DNA of 64,000 bases from contig MELC01000086.1 in NCBI GenBank assembly GCA_001767455.1, positions 120,677 through 184,676 on the forward strand, written 5' to 3'. The DNA comes from Acidobacteria bacterium RIFCSPLOWO2_12_FULL_66_21 (GTDB taxonomy: Bacteria; Acidobacteriota; Vicinamibacteria; Vicinamibacterales; 2-12-FULL-66-21). The position numbers and the translations under genes were made by a program. Under the pieces are notes generated by a model that worked only from the letters and a program-made list of their open reading frames with translations, was not told where the DNA came from and made no database searches. Shown here one piece after another: positions 18,051 through 27,447 of the stretch (position 1 is its first letter; each line of letters opens with the position of its first letter).

Positions 18051-19175
18051 TCACGCGATCTTCCTCGCCCGCAATGCCGTCAGCGCAGCGGCAATCACGA
18101 AGAAACAGACCGTGAGTGCCGAGGTGGCCATGAACGCGGCGTAAAGCCGCCGGCCCATCAGATCGAACACGCTGAGTCCGACGACGGCGATCGCCACGAT
18201 CGCGAGAACACGCAAGACCCGCGGCAGGCGGTCTTCGTAATTGACGATGAACGCGATGGCCGGCGTCGAGATCAGAAAGACGTAGTCCCAGCCCTGCGGG
18301 GACAGCAGCGGGATCGCCGTCAACAGCAGCGCTCCCTCGAGCGCCTCCGGGAACGGAAGCGCCCGCCGGCGGATGAAGACGAAGCCGACAACGGCCAGCA
18401 CCGCACCGGCCGTCGCGACCGTGAGAGTCCGCGACGAGCTTCCCGGCCCGAGCCACTTCGCATACATGCCGGCAATCGAGACGTTGTCGGCGTTGGCCAG
18501 ATTCGGCGCAGTGGACTCCGTCACGGTCTTCCACCACCCCCTGTGCAACTCGACGTCACCGGGAATCCCGTAAAGAGCGGCGGGCAGCGCCAGCACGAAG
18601 AGCAGGCCGGCGAGGCACGCCGCCACCGAGCCGGCCCGGCGCCGCGCGAGCAGCCACGGCACGAAGATGGCCGCGTAGGGCTTGACGACGACTGCGAGAG
18701 CGAGCAGCAGGCCCGCCCGGACTTCACCGCCGGTCCTCAAGGAGGCAAGGGCAAGCAGCACGATAACGGCAAAGAGCGCGTTCACCTGGCCGAGCACGAT
18801 CTCGTGCCCGTAGAACTTCGCCATGGCCGCGGTGACGATCAGCACGAGCAGCCATCCCGGTCTTCGTCGCTCGGGCAGGAGCCGTACGCTCAGCCACACG
18901 AGCGCAAGGACGAGCGCGACGGATGCGGGATACCAGATGCTCTTGGCCGCCGCGAGCGGCACGAGTCCGATGGGGATGGCGAGCACGGCAAACGCCGGCG
19001 CGTACTTGAATTGATAATGCTGGTCCTCGACGCGGTACAGCGCCTCGGCCGCGCGTGCTCGGACGGCCGCTTTCCAATAGACCTCGAGGTCAGGCATTTT
19101 GCCGATGACGCGCGGGAAGGCGAGACACGCGGCCACGGCCAGAAGGACGCATGCCCCGGCCACGAATCTGTGCAC
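18051..19175 (-). CDS. GT87-like (DUF2029) polytopic glycosyltransferase
   Basis: The frame is open far upstream into the neighbouring gene, but the membrane protein begins at about the GTG at 19175 (VHRFVAGACVLLAVAACL), giving 374 residues. About nine hydrophobic segments are visible, with the early luminal/periplasmic stretch MPDLEVYWKAAVRARA containing the acidic DLEVYW expected for C-type, polyprenyl-phosphate-sugar-dependent glycosyltransferases such as GT87 mannosyltransferases. HEIVLGQVNALF and VKPYAAIFVPWLLARRR are typical of the family. Acceptor and sugar are unknown. It lies 68 bases downstream of the ADOP permease and is separate from the polysaccharide locus. Confidence 0.75.
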   Translation of the reverse strand: MHRFVAGACVLLAVAACLAFPRVIGKMPDLEVYWKAAVRARAAEALYRVEDQHYQFKYAPAFAVLAIPIGLVPLAAAKSIWYPASVALVLALVWLSVRLLPERRRPGWLLVLIVTAAMAKFYGHEIVLGQVNALFAVIVLLALASLRTGGEVRAGLLLALAVVVKPYAAIFVPWLLARRRAGSVAACLAGLLFVLALPAALYGIPGDVELHRGWWKTVTESTAPNLANADNVSIAGMYAKWLGPGSSSRTLTVATAGAVLAVVGFVFIRRRALPFPEALEGALLLTAIPLLSPQGWDYVFLISTPAIAFIVNYEDRLPRVLRVLAIVAIAVVGLSVFDLMGRRLYAAFMATSALTVCFFVIAAALTALRARKIA

Positions 19176-19210
19176 GAATGAGATTCTACAGTGGCCGGGA
19201 ATGGCTGATC

Positions 19211-19233
19211 GCGAATTGCGGATTCGCAATCGC
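19211..19233. repeat. Small hairpin between permease and glycosyltransferase genes
   Basis: GCGAATTGCG and CGCAATCGC flank a GATT loop, giving a nine-base-pair stem with one bulged A. GGCTGATCGCG and GGCTAATCGCG occur as direct repeats on either side. It probably marks the 3' end of the ADOP transcript. Confidence 0.45.
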
Positions 19234-19243
19234 GCGGGCCCGG

Positions 19244-21697
19244 CTAATCGCGTAAGGCCTGGACGGGGTTGATCCGGGTCGCGCGGAAGGCGGGAATGTA
19301 CGACGCGATGACCGCCATCGTGCCGAGCAGCAGCGGAACCGTGACGAACGTGACCGGATCGCTCGACGACACGCCGAAGAGCAGCGTGCTCATCAGCCGC
19401 CCGATCCACAACGCGGCCGCGAGCCCGACGCCGATTCCCGCGGCGACGAGCAGCAGGCCGTGGCCGACGACGAGCCGCAGCACGTCCGTCGTCCGGGCGC
19501 CGAGCGCCATGCGGATCCCGATCTCCTGCGTCCGTTGCGTGGCCGCGTACGACACGACGCCGTAAACGCCGACGAGCGCAAGCGCCAGACCGAGCAGCCC
19601 GAGCGCGCCGCCGAACAGCGCCCCCATCCTGAGCAGGAAGAACCCGTTCGGCCCGTCGAGCGCGTGCGCCATCGAGCGCACGTCGTACACCGGCAGGTCG
19701 GGGTTCAGCGCGTGGATCTCTTTCTGGATTGCCGGCGCGAGCGTCTCCGGGTTGGCAACCGCGGTGCGCACATGGAGCGCACGGATGGCCCGATAGTGCT
19801 GCGCCATCGGTGCGAAGAAATACATCCCTGGGTCCTCGAAGAGGTACCGGAATTTGCCGTTCGGCGCGACGCCCACCACCTCCAGCCACGACGTGTCGTC
19901 GCCCGCCATGCGGAAGCGCTTGCCGAGGGGATCCCGCCCCGGCCAGAACTTCTGCGCCATGTACTGGTTGACGATGGCCACCTTCCGGCCCCGCTCGTCG
20001 TCGTCGGTCGTGAACGCGCGGCCGCGGAGAACCGGCACCTTCATGGTGCTGAAGTAGTCGGCGCCGACCATGTTGAATCCGGCGCTCGGCCTCCGCTGTT
20101 CTTTCGGGATGGGCTGTCCCTCCGCTTCGACATACTCGCTCGAGCCGTAGTAGCCGAACGGCGTCGAGTACGCATAGCTCACCGTCTCCACGCCCGGCAG
20201 CGCGCGAACGCGGGACTCCAGCTCCCGGTAGAACGACCGCCCGTGGACTTCGTCCACGCCAAGCTGGGACACGTCCATCGAGAGGTTCAGTACGTGCGAC
20301 GGATCGAATCCAAGATCGACCGCGCGCGCGCTCTGGACGCTGCGGACGAAGAGCGCGGCGGCCACGAGCAGTACCAGCGAGACGGCGACCTGCCCGACGA
20401 CGAGCGCGCCGCGCAACCGCTGCCGCCCGCCCGCCACGCTGCGTCCGCCTTCGCGCAGCGCGTTGTTCAGATCCGCGCTCGAAGCCTTCAACGCGGGAAA
20501 GAGGCCGGCGACGACGCCGGTGCCGAGCGCGATGAGGCCGATGTAGGCGAACACCCGCCAGTCGAACGGCAGGTCGAAGTGAACGGGGATATCGGCTGGC
20601 AGCGTGATCCGCGTCAGCATCCCGCTGACCCAGCGCCCGAAAAGGGCGCCGGTTGCGCCGCCCGCAAGGGCGAGCAGGACGCTCTCCGTGAGCAACTGGC
20701 GTACGAGTCTCGTGCGGCCGGCGCCGAGCGCCGCGCGCACGGCCAGCTCCCGATGCCGGGTCGTGGCGCGCACCATCAGCAGGTTGATGACATTGACGCA
20801 CGCCACGAGCAGCACCAACCCGACGAGCAGCATGAACACCCCGGCAACAAAGGGACTGCTGTCGGCACTGTTCGGCTCGGGACGCGCGAGGTGTTCGGGA
20901 ATGACCCGCGCGCGCACGGTCGCGTTCGTGTCGGGATACTGCTGCTCGAGCTGCCGTGCCGTCACGTCCAGCGCCGCCTGCGCCTGGCGCGAAGAGACAC
21001 CGGGCTTCAAGCGGCCGATCACGCGCAGCTCGTGGTTGTCGCGGCGGTTGATCAGCTCCCGGTACGTGGCCTGCGGAAAAATCATGCCCAGGGGCATGTA
21101 CGCGTCGAATTCGACGAGCGCATACACGCCGCGGAACTTCTCGGGCACGACGCCGGCGACGGTGAAGGGCTGCGCGTTGACGAGCACGGTCCGGCCCACG
21201 ACCGCCGGATCGCCGTTGAACCGCCTCATCCAGTACGAGTGGCCGAGCACGATGACAGGATCGGCGCCGAACGTATCCCCTTCGCCTGGCGTGATCAGCC
21301 GTCCGTGTTGCGGACGAATCCCGAGCATCGAAAAGAAGTTGCCGGTGACGTAGTTGACCGTGACGCGATCGGCGCGCTTGTCGGCGCTCAATCCGGCGAA
21401 ACTGATCGCGTAGGCGGCGAGATCCGAAAACACATCGGAGTCGTCGCGGTAGTCGACGTAATCGGCCCACGAGACCTGGTGCGGCTGTTCGTTGTCCTTG
21501 TGCGTGACGGCGAGGACATAGAGATTCGCGGCGTCCGCGACCGGCAACGGCCGGAGCAGCAGCGTGTTGATGATGCTGAAGACGGCGGCGTTCGCCCCGA
21601 TGCCGAGACCCAGCGTGAGCGCGACGGTGGCGGTGAACGACGGGCTCTTCCCCAGCGTCCGCAGGCCCTGCCGTATGTCCTGCCACAGTAGTTCCAT
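19244..21697 (-). CDS. ADOP family (MacB/FtsX-like) ABC permease
   Basis: This 817-residue protein begins MELLWQDIRQGLRTLGKSPS, the entry sequence of the acidobacterial duplicated orphan permease family. It has two MacB periplasmic core plus FtsX permease halves: the first helix (about 20-42) with a large periplasmic loop and FtsX helices near 270-400 (VNVINLLMVRATTRHRELAVR), then a second periplasmic core (about 430-640) and a second FtsX set ending RATRINPVQALRD. The RTQEIGIRMALGA phrase in the last part is also diagnostic. No ATPase gene is next to it, as usual for 'orphan' members. The family is thought to move or extract lipids, peptides or macrolides; the substrate here is unknown. Confidence 0.9.
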   Translation of the reverse strand: MELLWQDIRQGLRTLGKSPSFTATVALTLGLGIGANAAVFSIINTLLLRPLPVADAANLYVLAVTHKDNEQPHQVSWADYVDYRDDSDVFSDLAAYAISFAGLSADKRADRVTVNYVTGNFFSMLGIRPQHGRLITPGEGDTFGADPVIVLGHSYWMRRFNGDPAVVGRTVLVNAQPFTVAGVVPEKFRGVYALVEFDAYMPLGMIFPQATYRELINRRDNHELRVIGRLKPGVSSRQAQAALDVTARQLEQQYPDTNATVRARVIPEHLARPEPNSADSSPFVAGVFMLLVGLVLLVACVNVINLLMVRATTRHRELAVRAALGAGRTRLVRQLLTESVLLALAGGATGALFGRWVSGMLTRITLPADIPVHFDLPFDWRVFAYIGLIALGTGVVAGLFPALKASSADLNNALREGGRSVAGGRQRLRGALVVGQVAVSLVLLVAAALFVRSVQSARAVDLGFDPSHVLNLSMDVSQLGVDEVHGRSFYRELESRVRALPGVETVSYAYSTPFGYYGSSEYVEAEGQPIPKEQRRPSAGFNMVGADYFSTMKVPVLRGRAFTTDDDERGRKVAIVNQYMAQKFWPGRDPLGKRFRMAGDDTSWLEVVGVAPNGKFRYLFEDPGMYFFAPMAQHYRAIRALHVRTAVANPETLAPAIQKEIHALNPDLPVYDVRSMAHALDGPNGFFLLRMGALFGGALGLLGLALALVGVYGVVSYAATQRTQEIGIRMALGARTTDVLRLVVGHGLLLVAAGIGVGLAAALWIGRLMSTLLFGVSSSDPVTFVTVPLLLGTMAVIASYIPAFRATRINPVQALRD

Positions 21698-21756
21698 GCG
21701 AAGCTCAACGGATTCCCACGGGTTTTTGTTCCGTCAAGGTAGACTTCACGCTAGAG

Positions 21757-22530
21757 ATGAGCACGGAATCGGAGACGCCCCGCCGCGGCCTGTTGCCGCC
21801 GTCCTACCAACGCCCCTTCGGGCACGCCCGCCGCGTCGAGCTTGCGGAAGATCGACCCATCCGCGAGCGCAACAAGATCACGTACCGCCTGGCGCACTGG
21901 CCGATCTGGATCTTCGTGTTCTTCATCGCGCCCGGACCGCTCACGTTCGACCTGTTCGAGCGCGGCTTCGATCGGCGGATGGCCCTGTGGCTCGGCGCGG
22001 TGCTCGTCGCGACGGGCGTCGCGGGGTTGCGCGGCCGGCTGCCCGGCGTCGAGCCGCGCCCGTATATTATTCGCTTCACGGAGGACCGTCCGAATCCGCT
22101 GTACCGCCGCGTGTGCTACACACTGGCGTGGAGCGAAGTGATCGCGTTCGCGATCCTCAACATCAGCGGTCTCACAGTCGCGATCGCCACCGGCGCATGG
22201 CGGCTCCGCCAGATGTACGACGTCGCGTATTTCCCCATCGTGGGGGTGGTCTGGCTGCTGGGCGCGCTCGGCCGCCTGCCGCGCGTGAAGGCCTCGACCG
22301 AGAACGAAGGACACGAGCGGCGGTATTTCTACGGGTCCGTCTGGGCGGTGTGCCTCGCGCAGCCCGTGCTCTGGCTGCTCTGGAAGGTGCTGCCGCGCAC
22401 CACCAGCGCCGACGCGCTGAAGCTCGCGGTGTTCATCGGCATCCTCGCCTACGTCGGCAACATGGCGCGGCGGGGTCTGCTCCCGCGCACCCGCCCAATC
22501 GTTCCCGGCGAGCTCGCCGTCTCCGATTGA
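21757..22530 (+). CDS. Unknown six-helix membrane protein
   Basis: I do not recognise this 257-residue protein. It has a hydrophilic N-terminus of about 45 residues (PRRGLLPPSYQRPFGHARR), then about six hydrophobic segments: WPIWIFVFFIAPGPL, ALWLGAVLVATGVAG, LAWSEVIAFAILNISGLTVA, FPIVGVVWLLGALG, VCLAQPVLWLLWKV and LAVFIGILAYVGNMA. No charged pairs or cysteines within the membrane suggest a transport or redox role. It is divergent from the ADOP permease (60 bases apart, so a shared promoter region) and followed 42 bases later by a thioredoxin gene. Confidence 0.7.
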   Translation: MSTESETPRRGLLPPSYQRPFGHARRVELAEDRPIRERNKITYRLAHWPIWIFVFFIAPGPLTFDLFERGFDRRMALWLGAVLVATGVAGLRGRLPGVEPRPYIIRFTEDRPNPLYRRVCYTLAWSEVIAFAILNISGLTVAIATGAWRLRQMYDVAYFPIVGVVWLLGALGRLPRVKASTENEGHERRYFYGSVWAVCLAQPVLWLLWKVLPRTTSADALKLAVFIGILAYVGNMARRGLLPRTRPIVPGELAVSD

Positions 22531-22572
22531 CGCCGGGCCCGGATCGAGGCTGCTTCCGGTTGTGAGGACGAC

Positions 22573-23034
22573 GTGAGCGACATCCGGATTGATGAGAAGG
22601 GACTGATTGTCGCCTGTCCTTCCTGCGGACAGCGCAACCGCGTGGCCTTCGCGGCCACCGACACACGCTGCGGCAAGTGCAAGACCGCGCTGCCGGCGAT
22701 AGCCGAGCCGGTGGAGGTGCCGGACGCGGGCGCCTTCGACGCCCTCGTCCGCCATTCCCCCCGGACCATCGTCGTCGATTTCTGGGCTCCCTGGTGCGGC
22801 CCCTGCCGCGTGGTTGCCCCGGAAATAGCCCGAGTCGCCTCCGCGCACGCGGGTGAATACATCGTCGTCAAGGTGAACACCGATCAGGTTGTCGAGCTCG
22901 GCGAGCGCTTCCGCATCCAGTCGATCCCGACGATGGCGGTGTTCAAGGGAGGAGTGGAAGTGGGGCGCACGAGCGGTGCCCGGCCGGCCGCCGAGATCGA
23001 GACCTTCGTCCGGCGCTCGACCGGCGCCGCATGA
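22573..23034 (+). CDS. trxC: Thioredoxin 2-type protein with N-terminal zinc finger
   Basis: This 153-residue cytoplasmic protein starts at a GTG. The first 40 residues hold CPSCGQRNR and CGKC (Cys15, 18, 33, 36), the zinc-binding extension of TrxC-type thioredoxins, which responds to oxidative stress in E. coli. The thioredoxin domain follows with the redox site WAPWCGPCR (Cys75 and Cys78), the cis-proline segment IQSIPTMAVFKGG and a normal C-terminus. It reduces protein disulfides with thioredoxin reductase, which is not in this window. The downstream E1 gene starts 50 bases later, possibly in the same transcript. Confidence 0.92.
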   Translation: MSDIRIDEKGLIVACPSCGQRNRVAFAATDTRCGKCKTALPAIAEPVEVPDAGAFDALVRHSPRTIVVDFWAPWCGPCRVVAPEIARVASAHAGEYIVVKVNTDQVVELGERFRIQSIPTMAVFKGGVEVGRTSGARPAAEIETFVRRSTGAA

Positions 23035-23083
23035 GGCGCCGTCGCTTCAGCGTCCCGGCGGGCAAGCTGCTACGATACCCCCC

Positions 23084-25558
23084 ATGCATCGGGTGATTCC
23101 CAAGGGCGCGGGTGTGGCCGCGCGCCAGCTCCGCGCGTTTGCCGTGGAACGGTATCCGTTTGCGTACGGCGCGGTCGACGAGGCGCTTCAACAGAGCGGC
23201 GCGGCGCAGGCGGCCGGCGAGGCCGCCATCGAGGCGCTGCGCCCCGTGTTCGCCGAGATCCTCCGGGAACACCTGCTGCGGCTGCCGATCGACGCCGGTC
23301 TCGAGACGACACCCGGAGTGACCGCGGATCGGCGGTTCGCGCTGGCGGTGGACGAGGTGGTCGAGGCGTGCGACGGCTCGCTCCGCCGCGCGGCCTTGCG
23401 CGCGTCGCTCACCGCGGCCGAGCGCCGCGAGATGCTGCGGGGCATGATCCTCACGCGCGCGACCGACAACCGGCTGAAGTCGTTCTTCACCGGCGGCGAC
23501 GTGCGGTACGGCGACACGTCGTTTCAGGGAAAAGGGTTCCGCTCGCTCGGCCAGGAGGCAATCTACGCGGCCGGGATCCGGCTGCGCCGGGGCGAGCAGT
23601 ACTCGGCTGCGGGCGAGTGGCACGGCGACGTGGTGGCGCCGCTGATTCGCGATCTTGGCGTCGCGCTCGCCATGCGACCGGAGCCCGAGACCGTGCGCAT
23701 GGTGCTGTCGGCGCAGATGGCCAAGGCCGGGCCGCCGATGAACGGCCGGGACCTGCACATCGGCGACATGGCGCACGGTATCCTCCCGGCCTCCGCGCCG
23801 CTCGCCATCGGCACGTTGACGATCGCCGGAATGGCGATGGCGTTCGCCCGCGAAGGGCTCGGGCGCGTCGCGCTGTCGTTCATCGGCGAAGGCGGCTCGT
23901 CGCTCGGCGAATGGCATGAGGCCATCAACCTGTGCGCCGCGCGGCATCTCCCCGCGGTCTTCTGCGTCCAGAACAACCAGACGGCGCTGTCCACGCCGGT
24001 CGGCGATCAATCGGCGGTGCGTGTCTTTGCCGACAAGGCGCCGGGGTACGGGATCCCCGGCATCACGATTGACGGCACGGACGCCGACGAGATCGCCGCG
24101 GCGTTCGCGTGGGCGGTCGAGCGCGCGCGCGTGGGCCGCGGCCCCGCGCTCATCGAGCTGGTGTGCATGCGCATGTGCGGGCACGCCCACCACGACGACA
24201 TGCTGTACCTCGGCAAGGATCCCCAGGTTTCGTGGGAGTACCCCGCCGTCGCCGAGCAGGGCTACGCCGATCGCGACCTGTATGCGTTCTGGCAGGCGCG
24301 AGACCCCCTCGCCCTGTATGCAGCGCGCCTCCAGAGCGAACGGATCATCGACGGTGGGGAGTTCGAGCGGCTGAAGCGGGAGGCCGAGACGCTCGTGGAC
24401 GCGGAGGCGAAGACGGTCGTTGCCGCGCCATGGCCCGATCCCGAGACCACCGGGATTGGAGTGCTCGCGAATGAGGCGCCGCGCACCCGCATCGAAGTCC
24501 TCGAGCCGTCCGCGCGCGCCGCCGTCGATTTCGATCCGCCGCCGCCGCCGGTCGAGGCCGGCACGCCGTACACGCGCAAAGGGGCGACATTTCTCGAAGG
24601 GGTGACCGCCGGTCTTCGCGATGCGCTGGCCGCGGATCCGCGTGTCTTCCTCTTTGGGGAGGATGTCGGCGGGAACTACGGCAACGCGTTTCTGCTGCTC
24701 CGGCCGCTGCTCCGGGAGTTCGGCGATCGCATCGTCAACTCGCCGCTGGCCGAAGGAGCGGTGCTCGGCGTGTGCGTGGGCGCGGCGCTCGCCGGCCAGC
24801 GTCCGATCGGCGAGATCCAGTTCAACGACTTCGTCGCGACGGGCTTCAACCAGCTCGTGAACAACGCGGCGAAGATCAGGTACCGGTGGGGCGGGTCCGT
24901 GCCGATGGTCGTGCGCATGCCGTGGGGCGGTCTGCGGCACGCGGGGCCGTATCACAGCCAGAACACGGAGCCGTGGTTCTACCGCACGCCGGGCTTGAAG
25001 ATCGTCGTGCCGTCGACCCCGTCGGACGCGCGGGCGTTGATGGCCAGCGCCGTCGCGGATCCGGATCCGGTGCTGTACTACGAACACATCGCGCTCTATC
25101 GCGATCCGCGGATCAAGCAGGATCTGGCTGTCGAGGCTCCGGCCCCGATGCCCATCGGCAAGGCGGCCCTGCGGCGGGCGGGAAAGGACCTCGCGCTGAT
25201 TTCCTACGGCGCGTACGTGCACACCGCGATGCGGGTCGCCGACCGCCTGTCCGGCGACGGCATCGAGGCCTCCGTGCTGGACCTGCGCAGCCTCGCGCCG
25301 CTCGATCGGGCGGCGGTCATCACCGTGGCGCGCCGCTGCAGCCGGGTCCTGATCGTGCACGAAGACTCGCGTACCGGCGGCATCGGCGAGAGCCTCGCCG
25401 CCATCATCCAGGAAGAGGCGTTCGAGTCGCTCGACGCGCCCGTCCGCGTCATCGGCGCGCTGGATACGCCCGTTCCCTACGCTCCTCCGCTCGAGGAGCG
25501 GTTCCTGCCTGGAGAAGACGAGATCGAGCGCGCCGCGCGCCTCCTCGTCCGGTACTAG
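23084..25558 (+). CDS. Fused alpha-beta 2-oxoacid dehydrogenase E1
   Basis: The ATG at 23084 begins 824 residues in which both E1 subunits are fused. The alpha part has the thiamine diphosphate motif GEGGSS (about residue 268) followed by NN (about 297), with RSLGQEAIYAAGIRL before it. A linker rich in proline (FDPPPPPVEAG) leads into the beta part at about residue 498 (FLEGVTAGLRDALAADPRVFLFGEDVG), which keeps LAEGAVLGVCVGAALAG and the MPWGGLRHAGPYHSQ active-site loop. E1 decarboxylates pyruvate or branched-chain 2-oxo acids and transfers the acyl group to the lipoyl E2. No E2 or E3 gene lies nearby, so the partner complex is elsewhere. An exporter gene follows after two bases. Confidence 0.88.
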   Translation: MHRVIPKGAGVAARQLRAFAVERYPFAYGAVDEALQQSGAAQAAGEAAIEALRPVFAEILREHLLRLPIDAGLETTPGVTADRRFALAVDEVVEACDGSLRRAALRASLTAAERREMLRGMILTRATDNRLKSFFTGGDVRYGDTSFQGKGFRSLGQEAIYAAGIRLRRGEQYSAAGEWHGDVVAPLIRDLGVALAMRPEPETVRMVLSAQMAKAGPPMNGRDLHIGDMAHGILPASAPLAIGTLTIAGMAMAFAREGLGRVALSFIGEGGSSLGEWHEAINLCAARHLPAVFCVQNNQTALSTPVGDQSAVRVFADKAPGYGIPGITIDGTDADEIAAAFAWAVERARVGRGPALIELVCMRMCGHAHHDDMLYLGKDPQVSWEYPAVAEQGYADRDLYAFWQARDPLALYAARLQSERIIDGGEFERLKREAETLVDAEAKTVVAAPWPDPETTGIGVLANEAPRTRIEVLEPSARAAVDFDPPPPPVEAGTPYTRKGATFLEGVTAGLRDALAADPRVFLFGEDVGGNYGNAFLLLRPLLREFGDRIVNSPLAEGAVLGVCVGAALAGQRPIGEIQFNDFVATGFNQLVNNAAKIRYRWGGSVPMVVRMPWGGLRHAGPYHSQNTEPWFYRTPGLKIVVPSTPSDARALMASAVADPDPVLYYEHIALYRDPRIKQDLAVEAPAPMPIGKAALRRAGKDLALISYGAYVHTAMRVADRLSGDGIEASVLDLRSLAPLDRAAVITVARRCSRVLIVHEDSRTGGIGESLAAIIQEEAFESLDAPVRVIGALDTPVPYAPPLEERFLPGEDEIERAARLLVRY

Positions 25559-25560
25559 AG

Positions 25561-27369
25561 ATGTTGAAGAGATTCTTCGCCCAGACGCGCGACTTCGCGG
25601 TCGTGATCCGGCATCTGCGCCTGGAGATCGGCAGCGTCGGGCTGTGGCCCTTCGCCGGCGTCTTCGCGGTGTCGATGTTCGTGATGCTGTTCGAAGGCGT
25701 CGGGGTCGGCCTGCTCGTGCCGATGCTGAGCCTGCTGCTCGGCGGCGAGAACGCCACGCCGATGCGGCCGATTCAGTGGCTGCAGTCGCATTTTCCCGGG
25801 CAGTCCCCGAGCGTCTACCTGTCCCTTGTCTGCATCGCGATCGTGTGCGCGATCGCGGCGAAGAACGCCGCCAGCTACACCTCGCAGATCCTCGCGTCGC
25901 GGCTGAAGCGCCGCGTGGCCACCAACATGCGCGACGTGCTGTTCGAGCGCCTGCACCGCGCGGATCTCGACGTCTTCGACCGCGCGCCGGGCGGGGAAAT
26001 CGCGAACATCTTTCTCGTCGAGACCTACCGCAGCACCGTCGCGATCGAGAGCTTCATCGGATACGTGCAGCGATCGAGCATCGCGCTGTTCTACCTGTTC
26101 GCGCTGTTCTACATCTCCTTGCGCCTCACGCTCCTGGTGGTCGTGCTGGCCGTGGTGCTCGGGTTCACGCTGTCGTTCGTCTACGGCCGGTTGTCGCGCG
26201 CGGGCATCGCGGTCGCGGATCTGAACCACCGGCTCGCGACGACGCTCACGCAGTCTTTCGCGGGCGTTCGCGTCGTGCGGGCCGCCAACGCGCAGCGCCG
26301 CGAGATCGACGAGTTCAAGCGGCTCAACGGCCTGCAGGCCGACGCCGAGTACGCGAGCGCGCGCGCGTCCTCGCTGCTCTTCCCGTTGACCGAGACGCTC
26401 GCGGTGATTGGCGCGATGACCATCGTCGGCTGCGCCTACGCCTTCCTCGTCCGGCCCGGACACATGTTGAGTTCCTATCTGCTGGCCTATGGCTTCCTGC
26501 TGCTGCGGCTGCTGCCGCTGATGAACCAGTTGTACAGCATGCAGGGACACCTGCTGTACCTGGCGGGAGGCATTCGCGAAGTGCACCACTGGCTGCAGAC
26601 GCCAATCTACCCGGTGCGTCCCTTCGGCGACGTGCCGTTCACTGGACTGCAGCATGAGCTCAAGTTCGAGGGAGTGAGCTACACGTATCCGAACGGCACG
26701 GTCGCCTTGCGCGAGGTCACCTTCGCGGTTGGTGTCGGGGAGACGGTGGCGATCGTCGGGCCGTCGGGGTCAGGCAAGTCGACGCTGGCGGCCATCCTGC
26801 TGCGGTTCCGCACGCCGGCGTCGGGACGCGTGACGGCGGACGGCCGCGACTGCTGGGAGTTCTCGCCCGAGACCTGGCATCGCGCGACGGCGGTCGTCGA
26901 GCAGGACGCCTTCCTGTTTCACGGCACGCTCCGCGAGAACGTCGTATACGGCTGTCAGGGGATTACCGACGAGGAGCTGGCGCGCGCCATTACGGTCGCG
27001 AATCTCGATGAAGTCGTCCGGGCTCTCCCGCAGGGGCTCGACACGCTGGTGGGAGAGCGGGGCGCGATGGTGTCGGGCGGGCAGCGGCAGCGAATCGCGA
27101 TCGCCCGCGCGATACTGCGCGACCCGGGCATCCTGATCCTCGATGAGGCGACGTCGCATCTGGACGCCGTGTCCGAGCAGCTCGTGCAGCAGGCGCTGCA
27201 GAATGCCGCGCGGGGCCGCACCACAATCGTCATCGCGCATCGTCTTTCCACGGTGCGCGAGGCGGACCGCTTGATCGTCATGGAGCACGGCGAGGTCGTC
27301 GAGCAGGGCACGTGGGAGAGTCTGGAGGCGAACCGCGGCCTCTTTCACAGGCTCGTCATCGGGGTCTGA
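25561..27369 (+). CDS. MsbA/PglK-type ABC exporter (half transporter)
   Basis: The ATG at 25561 gives 602 residues. The N-terminal 330 residues contain six transmembrane helices (first one about 27-55, SVGLWPFAGVFAVSMFVML). The ATPase domain has Walker A GPSGSGKST, the signature VSGGQRQRIAIARA, Walker B ILILDEATSHLD and the switch histidine in IVIAHRLSTV. Half-transporters of this layout homodimerise and flip lipid A, lipid-linked oligosaccharides or other lipids. The gene lies directly before the polysaccharide locus, in which no Wzx flippase was seen, so it is a candidate flippase for that locus; this is inference. Its last codons and stop are encoded in a GGGGTCTGACCCC repeat. Confidence 0.88.
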   Translation: MLKRFFAQTRDFAVVIRHLRLEIGSVGLWPFAGVFAVSMFVMLFEGVGVGLLVPMLSLLLGGENATPMRPIQWLQSHFPGQSPSVYLSLVCIAIVCAIAAKNAASYTSQILASRLKRRVATNMRDVLFERLHRADLDVFDRAPGGEIANIFLVETYRSTVAIESFIGYVQRSSIALFYLFALFYISLRLTLLVVVLAVVLGFTLSFVYGRLSRAGIAVADLNHRLATTLTQSFAGVRVVRAANAQRREIDEFKRLNGLQADAEYASARASSLLFPLTETLAVIGAMTIVGCAYAFLVRPGHMLSSYLLAYGFLLLRLLPLMNQLYSMQGHLLYLAGGIREVHHWLQTPIYPVRPFGDVPFTGLQHELKFEGVSYTYPNGTVALREVTFAVGVGETVAIVGPSGSGKSTLAAILLRFRTPASGRVTADGRDCWEFSPETWHRATAVVEQDAFLFHGTLRENVVYGCQGITDEELARAITVANLDEVVRALPQGLDTLVGERGAMVSGGQRQRIAIARAILRDPGILILDEATSHLDAVSEQLVQQALQNAARGRTTIVIAHRLSTVREADRLIVMEHGEVVEQGTWESLEANRGLFHRLVIGV

Positions 27370-27436
27370 CCCCAATCGTACCCCTGTGGCGATACGACAG
27401 GGTCTGACCCCAATCGTATCCCTGCGGCGACACGAT
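27361..27436. repeat. 38-bp tandem repeat with GGGTCTGACCC palindrome
   Basis: Two 38-base units (27361-27398 and 27399-27436) are nearly identical: each begins GGGTCTGACCCCAATCGTA and continues CCTG-GGCGA-ACGA with a handful of differences. GGGGTCTGACCCC is an almost perfect palindrome, a word I remember from repeat elements in many bacterial genomes. The stop codon of the exporter gene (TGA, 27367-27369) lies within the first palindrome. Confidence 0.75.
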
Positions 27437-27447
27437 ATGTATCCCTA

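Noticed and set aside
19176..21686. An apparent fusion of the ADOP region with the GT87-like protein in one 1,211-codon frame
   Set aside because: The upstream part is a shadow frame of the permease; the membrane protein starts at about 19175 on its own.
22943..25360. An 805-codon antisense frame over the E1 gene, and similar long antisense frames over other genes (for example 6694-8106, 15238-17412, 19460-21691)
   Set aside because: All are Arg/Ala/His-rich shadow frames without domains, opposite strongly supported genes.
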